From assembly GCF_003355155.1 (NCBI RefSeq), contig NZ_CP031320.1, forward strand, positions 2,584,269 to 2,648,268: a DNA stretch of 64,000 nt, read 5' to 3'. Shown here in pieces: positions 36,089 through 45,913 of the stretch (within the stretch, counting starts at the first letter, position 1; each line of letters begins with the position of its first letter). A model generated the notes under the pieces. It was not told the DNA's origin. It worked only from the letters and a program-made list of their open reading frames with translations, and ran no database searches. A program made the translations under genes and the position numbers. Origin of the DNA: Streptomyces armeniacus (GTDB lineage: Bacteria; Actinomycetota; Actinomycetes; Streptomycetales; Streptomycetaceae).

Positions 36089-37531
36089 ATGGGACGGACA
36101 CTCGCGGAGAAGGTCTGGGACGACCATGTCGTCCGGCGCGTGGAAGGTGAGCCCGACCTCCTCTTTATCGATCTGCATCTCCTGCACGAGGTGACCAGCC
36201 CGCAGGCGTTCGACGGTCTCCGCAAGGCGGGCCGGCGCGTGCGCCGTACGGATCTCACGCTCGCGACCGAGGACCACAACACCCCGACGCTGGACATCGA
36301 CAAGCCCATCGCGGACCCCGTCTCCCGTGTCCAGCTGGAGACGCTCCGTAAGAACTGCGCGGACTTCGGCGTACGGCTGCATCCGCTGGGCGACGTCGAG
36401 CAGGGCGTCGTGCACGTCGTCGGGCCGCAGCTGGGGCTGACCCAGCCCGGCACCACCGTGGTCTGCGGTGACAGCCACACCTCCACGCACGGCGCGTTCG
36501 GCGCGCTCGCGTTCGGCATCGGCACCAGCCAGGTCGAGCACGTGCTGGCGACGCAGACGCTGCCGCTGGCACCGTTCCGCACCATGGCGATCACGGTCAA
36601 CGGCGAGCTGCCCGCGGACGTCACCGCCAAGGACCTGATCCTGGCGATCATCGCGAAGATCGGCACCGGCGGCGGTCAGGGTTACGTGCTGGAGTACCGC
36701 GGCGAGGCCATCGAGAAGCTGTCGATGGAAGCCCGGATGACCATCTGCAACATGTCGATCGAGGCGGGCGCGCGGGCCGGGATGATCGCCCCCGACGAGA
36801 CGACCTTCGCGTATCTCGAGGGTCGCGACCACGCCCCGCAGGGCGCCGACTGGGACGAGGCCGTCGCGTACTGGCGCACGCTGCGCACCGACGACGACGC
36901 CGTCTTCGACCACGAGGTGGTCATCGAGGCCGACGAGCTGGCCCCGTTCGTCACCTGGGGCACCAACCCGGGCCAGGGCGCGCCGCTGTCCGCGTCCGTG
37001 CCCGACCCGGCCGGCTTCGCCGACCCGGGTGAGCGGCTGGCGGCGGAGAAGGCCCTGGAGTACATGGGGTTGACCGCGGGCAAGCCGCTGCGCGAGATCA
37101 CCGTCGACACGGTGTTCGTCGGCTCCTGCACCAACGGACGCATCGAGGACCTGCGGTCCGCAGCGGCCGTCGTCGAGGGCCGCCAGATCGCGGACGGCGT
37201 ACGGATGCTGGTGGTACCCGGCTCCGTACGGGTCTCGCTGCAGGCCGTCGAGGAAGGGCTGGACAAGGTGTTCACCGAGGCCGGCGCCGAGTGGCGGCAC
37301 GCGGGCTGTTCGATGTGTCTGGGCATGAACCCCGACCAGCTCAAGCCGCAGGAGCGCGCCGCCTCCACCTCCAACCGCAACTTCGAGGGCAGGCAGGGCA
37401 AGGGCGGCCGTACGCACCTCGTCTCCCCCCAGGTCGCCGCGGCCACCGCGGTGCTGGGGCGGCTGGCCTCGCCGGCCGATCTGCCGTCCCGTCCCGGAAA
37501 TCCGAGCAGCCGCGAGCCCGTGGGGGTCTGA
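36089..37531 (+). CDS. leuC: 3-isopropylmalate dehydratase large subunit
   Basis: 480 aa. Isomerises 2-isopropylmalate to 3-isopropylmalate with a 4Fe-4S cluster. ATG 36089 follows GAAGGGA ([15 protein letters not shown]). Cluster cysteines are in [13 protein letters not shown] and [13 protein letters not shown]; aconitase-type [15 protein letters not shown] is near residue 130. Full length, with the family order intact. leuD follows 5 bases downstream. The leader contains the NdgR-type dyad. Confidence 0.97.
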   Translation: MGRTLAEKVWDDHVVRRVEGEPDLLFIDLHLLHEVTSPQAFDGLRKAGRRVRRTDLTLATEDHNTPTLDIDKPIADPVSRVQLETLRKNCADFGVRLHPLGDVEQGVVHVVGPQLGLTQPGTTVVCGDSHTSTHGAFGALAFGIGTSQVEHVLATQTLPLAPFRTMAITVNGELPADVTAKDLILAIIAKIGTGGGQGYVLEYRGEAIEKLSMEARMTICNMSIEAGARAGMIAPDETTFAYLEGRDHAPQGADWDEAVAYWRTLRTDDDAVFDHEVVIEADELAPFVTWGTNPGQGAPLSASVPDPAGFADPGERLAAEKALEYMGLTAGKPLREITVDTVFVGSCTNGRIEDLRSAAAVVEGRQIADGVRMLVVPGSVRVSLQAVEEGLDKVFTEAGAEWRHAGCSMCLGMNPDQLKPQERAASTSNRNFEGRQGKGGRTHLVSPQVAAATAVLGRLASPADLPSRPGNPSSREPVGV

Positions 37532-37536
37532 GAGCC

Positions 37537-38130
37537 ATGGAAGCGTTCACCACACACACCGGCCGGGCCGTTCCGCTGCGGCGCAGCAACGTCGACACCG
37601 ACCAGATCATCCCGGCGCACTGGCTCAAAAAGGTCACGCGTGACGGCTTCGAGGACGGCCTCTTCGAGGCGTGGCGCAAGGACCCGGACTTCGTCCTCAA
37701 CCAGCCGCAGTACCAGGGCGCCAGCGTGCTGGTCGCGGACACGGACTTCGGCACGGGCTCGTCGCGGGAACACGCCGTGTGGGCGTTGCAGAACTTCGGC
37801 TTCAAGGCCGTCATCTCGCCCCGCTTCGCCGACATCTTCCGGGGTAACTCGCTCAAGAACGGCCTGCTCACGGTCGTACTCCCGGAGCCGACGGTACGCG
37901 CGCTGTGGGAGCTGACGGAGGCCGACCCGGCCGCCGAGGTGACCGTCGACCTCGTCCGGTGCAAGGTGCTCGCGCGGGGCGTCGACGCGGACTTCGAGCT
38001 GGACGACAACGCGCGTTGGCGGCTCCTGGAGGGCCTCGACGACATCAGCCTCACCCTCTCGAACGAAACGGCCATCACGGATTACGAGGCCCAGCGCGCC
38101 GCGTTCAAACCGCGGACACAGGTGGTCTGA
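37537..38130 (+). CDS. leuD: 3-isopropylmalate dehydratase small subunit
   Basis: 197 aa. ATG 37537, five bases after the leuC stop. [17 protein letters not shown] and [21 protein letters not shown] (in two parts) are the swivel-domain signatures, the latter binding substrate. Complex partner of LeuC. It ends 30 bases before a textbook TTCG-loop terminator, so leuCD form a two-gene operon. Confidence 0.97.
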   Translation: MEAFTTHTGRAVPLRRSNVDTDQIIPAHWLKKVTRDGFEDGLFEAWRKDPDFVLNQPQYQGASVLVADTDFGTGSSREHAVWALQNFGFKAVISPRFADIFRGNSLKNGLLTVVLPEPTVRALWELTEADPAAEVTVDLVRCKVLARGVDADFELDDNARWRLLEGLDDISLTLSNETAITDYEAQRAAFKPRTQVV

Positions 38131-38160
38131 CAAGGCAGTTTCCCGCCACGGCGGCGACAC

Positions 38161-38184
38161 GCCCCCTGCCTTCGGGCAGGGGGC
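38161..38184 (+). terminator. Terminator of leuCD
   Basis: Perfect 10-bp stem GCCCCCTGCC/GGCAGGGGGC with a TTCG tetraloop. Confidence 0.85.
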
Positions 38185-38243
38185 GTACGGCTTTGTTGAG
38201 CGCTCCTGAGGTGACAACTCACCTCAGATGGCACAATCGGTGC

Positions 38244-38498
38244 ATGGAAAGCGACGGTCAACTCGAGCTCTACGACCGCGTCGCCGCCCGCTTGAAAGAC
38301 GCACACGCGCGAGTGCGCACGCTGCAAGTCCCGGAGAGCGTACGGGTGGCGCTGACGCGGAAGCTGCTCGTGATCACGGCTGCTACCAAACACGATCTGG
38401 CCGACGCCGCACGGCGTCTGGACCGGCTGATGGCCGACATCGACGAGGGGCGGCTCCCTCCGGGACAAGGGGGTCAGAGCGCCGACGGATCTCCTTGA
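38244..38498 (+). CDS. Small conserved hypothetical protein
   Basis: 84 aa. ATG 38244. Hydrophilic and mainly helical: LELYDRVAARLKDAHARVRTL, then VRVALTRKLLVITAATKHDLADAARRLDRLMADI, suggesting two amphipathic helices. No motif, signal or membrane segment. It sits between leuD and hup, a place where Streptomyces genomes usually have a small conserved gene of unknown role. Third codon positions are G/C-rich, so it is likely real. Confidence 0.7.
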   Translation: MESDGQLELYDRVAARLKDAHARVRTLQVPESVRVALTRKLLVITAATKHDLADAARRLDRLMADIDEGRLPPGQGGQSADGSP

Positions 38499-38543
38499 GG
38501 GCCGAGTTCGTTGCGGCACAAGGGTGATTAGCCCGTTTCGTGT

Positions 38544-38572
38544 TTGATTTGCGGTATATATCTGCCTACCGT
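38544..38572 (+). promoter_or_regulatory. Promoter of hup
   Basis: TTGATT (38544-38549), 17 bases, TACCGT (38567-38572), in an unusually A/T-rich stretch. Predicted leader about 45 bases to the GTG start. Confidence 0.65.
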
Positions 38573-38623
38573 GCGAAAAAGCTTGGACACATTCGTTCCG
38601 GCAATGCCTCCGAAGGGGAAGAC

Positions 38624-39280
38624 GTGAACAAGGCGCAGCTCGTTGAAGCAATTTCCGATCAGCTCGGCGGACGCCAGCAGGCCGCCGACGCGGTCGATGT
38701 CGTACTGGACGCGATTGTCCGCGCGGTGTGCGCGGGTGAGCGGGTCTCGGTCACAGGTTTCGGTTCCTTCGAGAAGGTGGACCGGCCCGCCCGTTACGCG
38801 CGTAACCCGCAGACCGGTGAGCGCGTACGGGTCAAGAAGACATCGGTGCCGCGCTTCCGCGCCGGGCAGGGTTTCAAGGACCTGGTCAGCGGGGCGAAGA
38901 AGCTCCCGCGGAACGACGTAGCCGTCAAGAAGGCTCCGAAGGGCAGCCTTTCGGGTGGCACCACCACCAAGAAGGCCGCCACGAAGAAGGCCGCGGCGAA
39001 GAAGGCTCCGGCGAAGAGGACCACCGCCAAGAAGGCCACCGCCAAGAAGACGACGGCCAAGAAGGCTCCGGCGAAGAAGACCACCGCCAAGAAGGCCACC
39101 GCCAAGAAGACGACGGCCAAGAAGGCCACGGCGAAGAAGGCCCCGGCGAAGAAGACGACGGCCAAGAAGGCCACCGCCAAGAAGGCCCCGGCCAAGAAGA
39201 GCACCGCCAAGAAGGCGCCCGCCCGCAAGTCGGCGGCGCGCACCAGGACCGCCAAGAAGACCACCGCCCGCAAGCGGTAA
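38624..39280 (+). CDS. hup: HU-family nucleoid protein with a histone H1-like Lys/Ala tail
   Basis: 218 aa. GTG 38624 follows AAGGGGAAG. Residues 1-93 are a complete HU domain ([35 protein letters not shown]), which bends and compacts DNA. From about residue 110 the protein is a repetitive tail of KKATAKK, KKTTAKK and KKAPAKK units, about 100 residues, resembling eukaryotic histone H1. The type with a tail corresponds to HupS of S. coelicolor, which acts in spores, and the chromosomal position agrees. The repetitive codons make the tail length prone to variation. It ends in a strong terminator. Confidence 0.93.
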   Translation: MNKAQLVEAISDQLGGRQQAADAVDVVLDAIVRAVCAGERVSVTGFGSFEKVDRPARYARNPQTGERVRVKKTSVPRFRAGQGFKDLVSGAKKLPRNDVAVKKAPKGSLSGGTTTKKAATKKAAAKKAPAKRTTAKKATAKKTTAKKAPAKKTTAKKATAKKTTAKKATAKKAPAKKTTAKKATAKKAPAKKSTAKKAPARKSAARTRTAKKTTARKR

Positions 39281-39299
39281 GGCGGCGGCCACACGTCAC

Positions 39300-39344
39300 A
39301 ACGCCGGGCCGGGCTCCCCACGGGGAGCCCGGCCCGCGGGCGTT
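39300..39344 (+). terminator. Terminator of hup
   Basis: Arms GGGCCGGGCTCCC/GGGAGCCCGGCCC with CACG loop, continued after a bulge by AACGCC/GGCGTT. Confidence 0.8.
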
Positions 39345-39360
39345 GCAGCGAGCGGGCGCC

Positions 39361-39624
39361 CGGAGGCGAGCCGAGTGAATTACCCACGCGCGAGCCAAAG
39401 GGCGCGCCGGTGTTGAAAGTGACGAGACCAAGCGAGGTACGAGCGCAGCGTCGAGGAGCGTCGACGCCGGGTACGAGCGCCCGGAGGCGAGCCGAGTGAA
39501 TTACCCACGCGCGAGCCAAAGGGCGCGCCGGTGTTGAAAGTGACGAGACCAAGCGAGGTACGAGCGCAGCGTCGAGGAGCGTCGACGCCGGGTACGAGCG
39601 CCCGGAGGCGAGCCGAGCGACTTA
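39361..39624. repeat. 121-bp tandem repeat, two full copies and a third partial
   Basis: Copies start at 39361 and 39482; both are 121 bases and appear identical. A third, partial copy begins at 39603 and runs into the cofC stop codon (the unit's GAATTAC matches GACTTAC there). Each unit contains two GGTACGAGCGC words flanking a GCGTCGAGGAGCGTCGACGC region. The interval lies between convergent hup and cofC and has no gene. Confidence 0.9.
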
Positions 39625-40497
39625 CAGCGTCTGGAGGGTGACCAGGGTGACCCGGCGGGTGTCGCCCTCTCCCTCCACCTCGATCCGTACGCGCTGGCCC
39701 GGCCGCAGCAGCCGCAGGCCGCCCGCGTCGAAGGCCGGGGCGTCGAACGGCAGCGGCGTCCCGTCGTCCAGGAGCACGCTGCCGGAACGGGTGTCGGGGT
39801 CGTACGTGTACGAGGTCGCCTGCATGGCCAGCAGCGTACGCGCCGCCGCTGCCGCCGAGTACCCGCCCACTCCCAGCGCGAGCGCCGCCCGCAGATCGTC
39901 CGCGGTGTCGACGTCCTGGCGCGCTCCCGGCACGTCGCGGAGTGTGAGTTCCACCGCTCCCGAGGCCAGATGGCGTGCGCGGGACCGTTCGCCGAAGTGC
40001 GGTGCCAGCGCGTGCGGCGGGCGGGCGGACAGCAGCGTGGTGCCGGTGCCGGCGGCGTCCGCGAGGAACGCCCGCGGGTGAGCGGCCGCGGCGGCCAGTA
40101 CGCGTGCCAGCTCACCGGGCCGCAGCGCGGGCAGGTCCGCGTTGAGCGCGGCGACCGGCGCGCCGGGTGCCTCCGCGCGTACGGCGGCCGCGCCGTGTAC
40201 GAGCGCCGCGTTGAGGCCGCCGGACGGGGTGTCCGGGACGATGCGGGCGCCGAGCGCGGACAGCTCCGCCGCCGCACGCGCATCGTCCGTGACAACTGCC
40301 ACACCGGCCACGGCCGTACACGCGAGCGCCGCGCTCACCGTGTCCTGCGCGAACGCCAGCGCGAGCCCGGGCCGCTGTGCGTCGTCCGCGTGCGCGGCGA
40401 GCCTGCTCTTGGCCCGTGACAGCGGTTTCAGCGGAATGACCAGGCGCCAGGAGGGCGGCTGCGTGCCCGGTGTCTCGTGGTGTTGCATCGGCCCCAT
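39622..40497 (-). CDS. cofC: CofC-type 2-phospho-L-lactate guanylyltransferase with an extra C-terminal domain
   Basis: 291 aa from ATG 40497 (GGGAG 13 bases before); ATG 40488 is an alternative. Residues 15-215 are the nucleotidyltransferase: VIPLKPLSRAKSRLA, VAVVTDDARAAAELSALGARIVPD and NADLPALRP. It builds the activated intermediate for coenzyme F420. After residue 220 a separate 65-residue segment (SYTYDPDTRSGSVLLDDGTP, FDAGGLRLLRPGQRVRIEVE) looks like a small beta-barrel of OB/cold-shock type; its role is unknown. Divergent from plsC. The 3' end is embedded in the 121-bp repeat. Confidence 0.88.
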   Translation of the reverse strand: MGPMQHHETPGTQPPSWRLVIPLKPLSRAKSRLAAHADDAQRPGLALAFAQDTVSAALACTAVAGVAVVTDDARAAAELSALGARIVPDTPSGGLNAALVHGAAAVRAEAPGAPVAALNADLPALRPGELARVLAAAAAHPRAFLADAAGTGTTLLSARPPHALAPHFGERSRARHLASGAVELTLRDVPGARQDVDTADDLRAALALGVGGYSAAAAARTLLAMQATSYTYDPDTRSGSVLLDDGTPLPFDAPAFDAGGLRLLRPGQRVRIEVEGEGDTRRVTLVTLQTL

Positions 40498-40617
40498 TCT
40501 CGTCTGCTCCCGCCGCATGCCGACGGCCCCGGGGTTACGGTGTGCACGACAGCCGACGTCCGCTGGGAACGCCCCACGGCTGTGCGCAGCTAAGAGCCAA
40601 GAGGAGATGGTGTCCCG

Positions 40618-41511
40618 GTGTTCCGCCGCAGAATCGGCTTCTGGTACCGCCTCGCTGCGGTTTTGGCGAAACCGCTGCTCGTGACGCTCTTCAAGCGGGA
40701 CTGGCGCGGAATGGAGCACATTCCGGCTGACGGCGGCTTTCTCACGGCGGTCAATCACAACTCGTATCTCGACCCTCTCTCGTACGCCCACTTCCAGTAC
40801 AACAGCGGGCGCGTGCCGCGATTCCTGGCGAAGGTCGCCCTGTTCAAGGGCGGTCCCGTAGGAACGTTCATGCGCGGCACCGGGCAGATCCCCGTGTACC
40901 GCGAATCGGCCGACGCCGTGGGCGCCTTCCGGGCCGCCGTGGACGCGATCAACAAGGGCGAGTGCGTGGCGTTCTACCCCGAGGGCACGCTCACCCGGGA
41001 CCCGGAGATGTGGCCGATGGAGGGCAAGACCGGTGCCGCCCGCGTCGCCCTGCTCACCAGGGCGCCGGTGATCCCGGTGGCGCAGTGGGGCGCCAACCTC
41101 GCGATGCCGCCGTACGCCAAGGAGAAGCGGCTGCGCCTCTTCCCGCGCAAGACCCTCACCGTGCAGGCGGGCCCGCCCGTCGACCTGTCGGAGTTCTACG
41201 GGCAGGAGCCCACCGCCGAGGTGCTGCGCGTGGTCACGGACACCATCATGGACGCGGTCACCGCGCAGCTCGCCGAGATCCGCGGCGAGCCGGCGCCGGC
41301 CGAACGGTTCGAGTACCGCAGGGCGGTCGCGGAACGGGAGCGGCCCGCCCCGCGTACGCCGCGCACACCGCGTACGAAGCCGGTGCGGCGCACGCCGGCG
41401 CAGGGCGTCGAGACGGCGCCGGCAACACATCGGGTGCGGCCGGCGCAGTCAACACAGCGCACGAAACAGAACGATGTGGCCGGACAGGCCGACGAGGGAG
41501 AGAACGCGTGA
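40618..41511 (+). CDS. plsC: 1-acyl-sn-glycerol-3-phosphate acyltransferase
   Basis: 297 aa. Second acylation step of phosphatidic acid synthesis. GTG 40618 follows AAGAGGAGATGG. Catalytic NHNSYLD (H-x4-D) near residue 44 and [10 protein letters not shown] near 121 are intact; an N-terminal hydrophobic helix anchors it. The last 70 residues (Arg/Pro/Thr-rich) are a variable tail. Its stop overlaps the gpsA start (GTGA), so lipid precursor genes plsC and gpsA are coupled. Confidence 0.92.
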   Translation: MFRRRIGFWYRLAAVLAKPLLVTLFKRDWRGMEHIPADGGFLTAVNHNSYLDPLSYAHFQYNSGRVPRFLAKVALFKGGPVGTFMRGTGQIPVYRESADAVGAFRAAVDAINKGECVAFYPEGTLTRDPEMWPMEGKTGAARVALLTRAPVIPVAQWGANLAMPPYAKEKRLRLFPRKTLTVQAGPPVDLSEFYGQEPTAEVLRVVTDTIMDAVTAQLAEIRGEPAPAERFEYRRAVAERERPAPRTPRTPRTKPVRRTPAQGVETAPATHRVRPAQSTQRTKQNDVAGQADEGENA

Positions 41512-42509
41512 CGCGAGCCGCCGTCTACGGCACCGGGTCCTGGGGCACCGCCTTCGCGATGGTGCTGGCGGACGCGGGCTGCGAGGTGACCGTATGGGGC
41601 CGCCGGCCGGAACTGGTCGACGTGCTCAACACCACCCGCGGCAACCCGGACTACCTGCCCGGCGTCGAACTCCCCCCGTCCGTACGGGCCACCACGGACC
41701 CCGCGGAGGCGGCGCGCGGCGCGGAGTTCACCGTGCTGGCCGTGCCCTCGCAGACGCTGCGCGGCAACCTCGAGCGGTGGGCGCCGCTGCTGCACCCCGG
41801 CACCGTGCTGGTGTCCCTCATGAAGGGTGTGGAGCTCGGCACCGCGGAGCGGATGAGCGAGGTCATCGCCGAGGTCACCGGCGCCGGACCGGCCCGGGTC
41901 GCGGTGCTCAGCGGCCCCAACCTGGCGAAGGAGATCGCCGCGCGGCAGCCCGCCGCCTCGGTCGTCGCCTGCCGGGACGAGGCGGTGGCGCGGCGGCTGC
42001 AGGCGGCCTGCCACACGCCGTACTTCCGCCCGTACACCAACACCGACGTCGTGGGCTGCGAGCTGGGCGGCGCCGTCAAGAACGTCATCGCGCTGGCCGT
42101 CGGCATCGCCGACGGCATGGGGCTCGGCGACAACGCGAAGGCGTCGCTGATCACCCGCGGGCTCGCCGAGACCACCCGGCTGGGGCTGGAGATGGGCGCC
42201 GACGCGCACACGTTCGCGGGGCTGGCGGGCATGGGCGACCTCGTCGCCACGTGCTCGTCGCCGCTGTCGCGGAACCACACGTTCGGTACGAACCTGGGCC
42301 GCGGCATGACGCTGGAGGAGACCATCAAGGTCACCCGGCAGACCGCGGAGGGCGTCAAGTCCTGCCAGTCCGTGCTGGACCTGGCGCGGCGGCACGGGGT
42401 GGACATGCCGATCACCGAAACGGTCGTGGGCATCGTGCACCAGGGCACGCCGCCGCTGGTCGCGCTCAAGGAGCTGATGTCGCGCAGCGCGAAGGCCGAG
42501 GGCGTCTGA
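41508..42509 (+). CDS. gpsA: NAD(P)-dependent glycerol-3-phosphate dehydrogenase
   Basis: 333 aa. Makes sn-glycerol 3-phosphate, the substrate for the preceding acyltransferase pathway. GTG 41508 overlaps plsC by 4 bases. Rossmann motif [11 protein letters not shown] at about 6-16, [20 protein letters not shown] near 135-155, [15 protein letters not shown] near 187 with catalytic lysine, and [14 protein letters not shown] near 240. Full family length. Confidence 0.95.
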   Translation: MTRAAVYGTGSWGTAFAMVLADAGCEVTVWGRRPELVDVLNTTRGNPDYLPGVELPPSVRATTDPAEAARGAEFTVLAVPSQTLRGNLERWAPLLHPGTVLVSLMKGVELGTAERMSEVIAEVTGAGPARVAVLSGPNLAKEIAARQPAASVVACRDEAVARRLQAACHTPYFRPYTNTDVVGCELGGAVKNVIALAVGIADGMGLGDNAKASLITRGLAETTRLGLEMGADAHTFAGLAGMGDLVATCSSPLSRNHTFGTNLGRGMTLEETIKVTRQTAEGVKSCQSVLDLARRHGVDMPITETVVGIVHQGTPPLVALKELMSRSAKAEGV

Positions 42510-42515
42510 CGCGCG

Positions 42516-42567
42516 TACGCCCCCGCGCGCGGCGCGTCTGACGGCGCGCGGCGCGGGAGGGCGTACA
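42516..42567 (+). terminator. Terminator of plsC-gpsA
   Basis: GTACGCC/GGCGTAC outer arms with CCCGCGC/GCGCGGG inner arms, directly after the gpsA stop. Confidence 0.6.
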
Positions 42568-42676
42568 GGAGCGGGCGCCGTACGCGGGGGAGGGGCATAC
42601 GCGGACGGCGTACGGCCGTAAATCTCTCGGCGCAGGCCTCCCGTCCTCCCGGGCGCGAGACGGTAAAGTCGTCGCG

Positions 42677-43813
42677 ATGAGCAGCCACGACCACAGCCAC
42701 AAGCCCCGCGTCGCCGTCGTCTTCGGCGGCCGCAGCTCCGAACACGCGATCTCCGTGGTGACGGCGGGCGCCGTGCTGCGGGCCATCGACCGGGAGAAGT
42801 ACGAGGTGCTGCCGATCGGCATCACCTCGGAGGGCCGTTGGGCGCTGACGGCCGACGAGCCCGAGCGCATGGCCATCGAGGACCGCAGACTCCCGAACGT
42901 GGCGGAGCTCGCCGACTCCGACACCGGCGGCGTGCTGCTGCCGCTCGACCCGGGCAGCCGTGAGGTGACCGTCACCGAGCCCGGCCAGGTGCCCAAGGCG
43001 CTGGGCGAGGTCGACGTCGTCTTCCCGGTGCTGCACGGCCCGTACGGCGAGGACGGCACGCTGCAGGGCCTGCTGGAGCTGTCGGGGGTGCCGTACGTCG
43101 GCGCGGGCGTGCTGTCGTCGGCTGTCGGCATGGACAAGGAGTACATGAAGCGGGTGTTCACGTCGTTCGGGCTGCCCGTCGGGCCGTACGCCGTGATCCG
43201 CCCCCGCGAGTGGCGGCAGGACCCGGCCGCGGTGCGGAAGCGGATCGTCGACTTCGCCGGCGACCACGGGTGGCCGCTCTTCGTGAAGCCGTCCCGCGCG
43301 GGCTCGTCCATGGGCATCACCAAGGTCGACGGGCTCGCCGGGCTGGACGAGGCGATCGAGGAGGCCCGGCGCCACGACCCGAAGATCATCGTGGAGTCGC
43401 TGCTGCGCGGGCGCGAGATCGAGTGCGGTGTGCTGGAGTTCGAGGACGGGCCGCGCGCGAGCGTGCCGGCCGAGATCCCGCCCGTATCCGCGCACGACTT
43501 CTACGACTTCGAGGCGAAGTACATCGACTCGGCCAACGGCATCGTGCCCGCCCCGCTCACCGAGGAGCAGACCGCACGCGTACGGGAGCTGGCCGTGCGC
43601 GCCTTCGACGCGGTGTCCGGCGAAGGGCTCGCGCGTGCGGACTTCTTCCTGTGCGAGGACGGCGAGTTCGTCATCAACGAGATCAACACGATGCCCGGCT
43701 TCACCCCCATCTCGATGTACCCGCGGATGTGGGAGGAGACCGGCATCGGCTACGCGGAGCTGGTCGACCGGCTGATCCAGGCGGCGCTGCGCCGCGAGAC
43801 GGGTCTGCGCTAG
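42677..43813 (+). CDS. ddlA: D-alanine--D-alanine ligase
   Basis: 378 aa. Makes the D-Ala-D-Ala dipeptide for peptidoglycan. ATG 42677. VVFGGRSSEHAISVVTAG is the N-terminal signature, LHGPYGEDGTLQG follows near 118, and the ATP-grasp core has FVKPSRAGSSMGI and FVINEINTMPGFTPIS. The loop FYDFEAKYID carries the Tyr found in D-Ala-D-Ala ligases (not the VanA-type substitution), so D-Ala-D-lactate activity is not expected. Confidence 0.95.
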   Translation: MSSHDHSHKPRVAVVFGGRSSEHAISVVTAGAVLRAIDREKYEVLPIGITSEGRWALTADEPERMAIEDRRLPNVAELADSDTGGVLLPLDPGSREVTVTEPGQVPKALGEVDVVFPVLHGPYGEDGTLQGLLELSGVPYVGAGVLSSAVGMDKEYMKRVFTSFGLPVGPYAVIRPREWRQDPAAVRKRIVDFAGDHGWPLFVKPSRAGSSMGITKVDGLAGLDEAIEEARRHDPKIIVESLLRGREIECGVLEFEDGPRASVPAEIPPVSAHDFYDFEAKYIDSANGIVPAPLTEEQTARVRELAVRAFDAVSGEGLARADFFLCEDGEFVINEINTMPGFTPISMYPRMWEETGIGYAELVDRLIQAALRRETGLR

Positions 43814-43885
43814 CCACGTACGGGTGTTCTGCGCGGGCGGCTCCGCGGGCGGTCTCCGGGCCGTCCGGCGGGGAGAGCCGCGTGA

Positions 43886-44413
43886 TCAGCCGCCCTTGGG
43901 CGCCGGTGGTGTCCCCGCCGGCAGGGCGCTCCGTACGGCCTTCGCGAGGTCGGTGAGGGCGCCGACCTCCGGGGCGTACGCGTCGGGGACCGTCACCTCC
44001 AGGAAGAGCGCGGCGCGGTCCGTGGTGGTGAACCGGTAGCCCCCGTCCCGCTGTTCGATCAGCCAGGAGACGCCATTCACTTCCGCCGCGTCAGACGTGG
44101 GGTTGTAATGTTCACTCCCGGGCGTGAGCACCTCGGGCCGCGGCACTCCGCAGCGCAGTTCGATGGTGGGATCGCCCCACGCGGCGGTGTATTCCGACGC
44201 GGGCTCGAGCTCCGTACGGTCCTGCCCGTTCACGCGCTCGGGCAGTTCCCCGTGCAGGGTCCGGCAGGCCGCGGCGGCCTTCCCGGATGGACTGGGGACC
44301 GCCGGGCCCGCGCCGCCGTCCGAGGACGAACAGCCCGCGATCGCGATCACCGTGGCGAGGGCGAGCGGAAGAGGGAACAGCCGGCGAGCGGCGCGGCGAC
44401 GTGCTGGACTCAC
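43886..44413 (-). CDS. DUF3515 lipoprotein
   Basis: 175 aa. GTG 44413. A basic start, hydrophobic stretch and lipobox AIAGCSSS (Cys at 28) mark a lipoprotein. The body contains CRTLHGELPERVNGQ and SEYTAAWGDPTIELRCGVPRP, typical of DUF3515 proteins found next to ddl and an AsnC-like gene in Streptomyces. Two further cysteines (in AACRTL and LRCGV) may form a disulfide. Function unknown. Convergent with ddlA. Confidence 0.85.
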   Translation of the reverse strand: MSPARRRAARRLFPLPLALATVIAIAGCSSSDGGAGPAVPSPSGKAAAACRTLHGELPERVNGQDRTELEPASEYTAAWGDPTIELRCGVPRPEVLTPGSEHYNPTSDAAEVNGVSWLIEQRDGGYRFTTTDRAALFLEVTVPDAYAPEVGALTDLAKAVRSALPAGTPPAPKGG

Positions 44414-44433
44414 CGGGCGAGCATACGGGGGAG

Positions 44434-44667
44434 CTACAGATGGACCACAGGGCAGGTCAGGGTGCGGGTGATGCCGTCCACTTGCTGGACTTTGGCGACG
44501 ACCAGGCGGCCGAGCTCGTCAACGGTGTCGGCCTGGGCGCGCACGATCACGTCGTACGGCCCGGTCACGTCCTCTGCCTGCATCACTCCCGGGATCTTGG
44601 CGATGACTTCTGCGACGGTCGACGCCTTGCCGACCTCGGTCTGGATCAGGATGTACGCCTGTACCAC
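44434..44667 (-). CDS. Stand-alone RAM domain protein (Lrp/AsnC effector domain without HTH)
   Basis: 77 aa. GTG 44667 follows CTGGAGG. The whole protein is one alpha-beta RAM (ACT-like) domain: AYILIQTEVGKASTVAEVI, GPYDVIVRAQADTVDEL and KVQQVDGITRTLTC. There is no DNA-binding part. Such short forms bind amino acids and may interact with full-length Lrp proteins. It lies 20 bases upstream of the DUF3515 gene on the same strand. Confidence 0.88.
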   Translation of the reverse strand: MVQAYILIQTEVGKASTVAEVIAKIPGVMQAEDVTGPYDVIVRAQADTVDELGRLVVAKVQQVDGITRTLTCPVVHL

Positions 44668-44804
44668 GGAACCTCCAGGGCGGCCACGAGGATCATGGGG
44701 GAAAAGGGGACGCTACGGTACCGCGTCCCCGCCCGTGCCGGGGAGACCTGCGGGGGTGCCGGGAACGGCGGGTTGACGACGTTGGATCGTGAAGGGGCTT
44801 ATCA

Positions 44805-45794
44805 ATGCTGAGTTCTTCCGGGGGACACTCCCACACCCCCAGCACCGTAGGGGAGTTGGGGGAGTTCGGTCTCATCCGGGAGCTGACCGCCCGGCTCACC
44901 ACCACGTCCGCGGTACGCATCGGTCCCGGTGATGACGCGGCGGTGGTGAGCGCGCCCGACCGCCGGGTCGTCGCCAGCACGGACATCCTCGTCGAGGGGC
45001 GGCACTTCCGGCGCGACTGGTCCACCGCGTACGACGTCGGACGGAAGGCCGCCGCGCAGAACATGGCGGACATCGCCGCCATGGGCGCGGTGCCCACGGC
45101 GCTGCTGCTCGGCCTCGTCGTGCCGGCCGAACTCCCCGTGAACTGGCCCTCGGAGCTGATGGACGGCATCCGCGACGAGGCGCGCGTTGCCGCCGCGGCG
45201 GTGGTCGGCGGCGACGTCGTACGCGGCGAGACGATCACCGTCGCGATCACCGCGCTCGGCGACATGCGCAACCAGGACCCGGTCACGCGCGCCGGCGCGC
45301 GCCCGGGCGACGTCGTCGCCGTCACCGGCTGGCTCGGCTGGTCCGCCGCCGGTCACACGGTGCTGTCGCGCGGCTTCCGTTCCCCGCGCGCGTTTGTGGA
45401 GGCGCACCGGCGGCCCGAACCGCCGTACCACGCGGGGCCCGCGGCGGCCGCGCTCGGCGCGACGGCGATGACGGACGTCAGCGACGGCCTCATCGCCGAC
45501 CTCGGGCACATCGCCGAGTGCAGCAAGGTGCGTATCGACATCCGCTCGGCCGAACTCGACGTGCCCGCCCAGATGTACGACATCGGCCAGGCCGTCGGCG
45601 TGGACCCGCTGCACTGGGTGCTGGCGGGCGGGGAGGACCACGCGATCGTGGCCACGTTCCCGGCCGACCAGAAGCTCCCGGCGCGCTGGCGCACGATCGG
45701 CGAGGTGCTGGCGCCGTCCGCGCTGCCGCACGTGACGGTGGACGGCGCGGCGTGGGACAAGGCGGGGGGCTGGAACCACTTCAAGGACGCGTGA
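44805..45794 (+). CDS. thiL: Thiamine-monophosphate kinase
   Basis: 329 aa. Phosphorylates thiamine monophosphate to the diphosphate cofactor. ATG 44805. [24 protein letters not shown] near 46, [11 protein letters not shown] near 68 and [14 protein letters not shown] near 223 are PurM-superfamily metal and ATP sites. Divergent from the RAM-domain gene. thiD follows 120 bases downstream. Confidence 0.95.
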   Translation: MLSSSGGHSHTPSTVGELGEFGLIRELTARLTTTSAVRIGPGDDAAVVSAPDRRVVASTDILVEGRHFRRDWSTAYDVGRKAAAQNMADIAAMGAVPTALLLGLVVPAELPVNWPSELMDGIRDEARVAAAAVVGGDVVRGETITVAITALGDMRNQDPVTRAGARPGDVVAVTGWLGWSAAGHTVLSRGFRSPRAFVEAHRRPEPPYHAGPAAAALGATAMTDVSDGLIADLGHIAECSKVRIDIRSAELDVPAQMYDIGQAVGVDPLHWVLAGGEDHAIVATFPADQKLPARWRTIGEVLAPSALPHVTVDGAAWDKAGGWNHFKDA

Positions 45795-45913
45795 GGCGGC
45801 GGACCCGTGGGTGCGGGTCCCCACCGTGGCCGCGGGTTCCCGGTGCCGCGAGGGTACCGGCGTGCTCGGGGGCGCCCGTACGCGAGCGTGCGCGGCACCG
45901 TAGATTCGTACGC

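Noticed and set aside
38950..39270. Intergenic tandem repeat
   Set aside because: The repeats are the Lys/Ala codon blocks of the hup gene, in frame with its HU domain.
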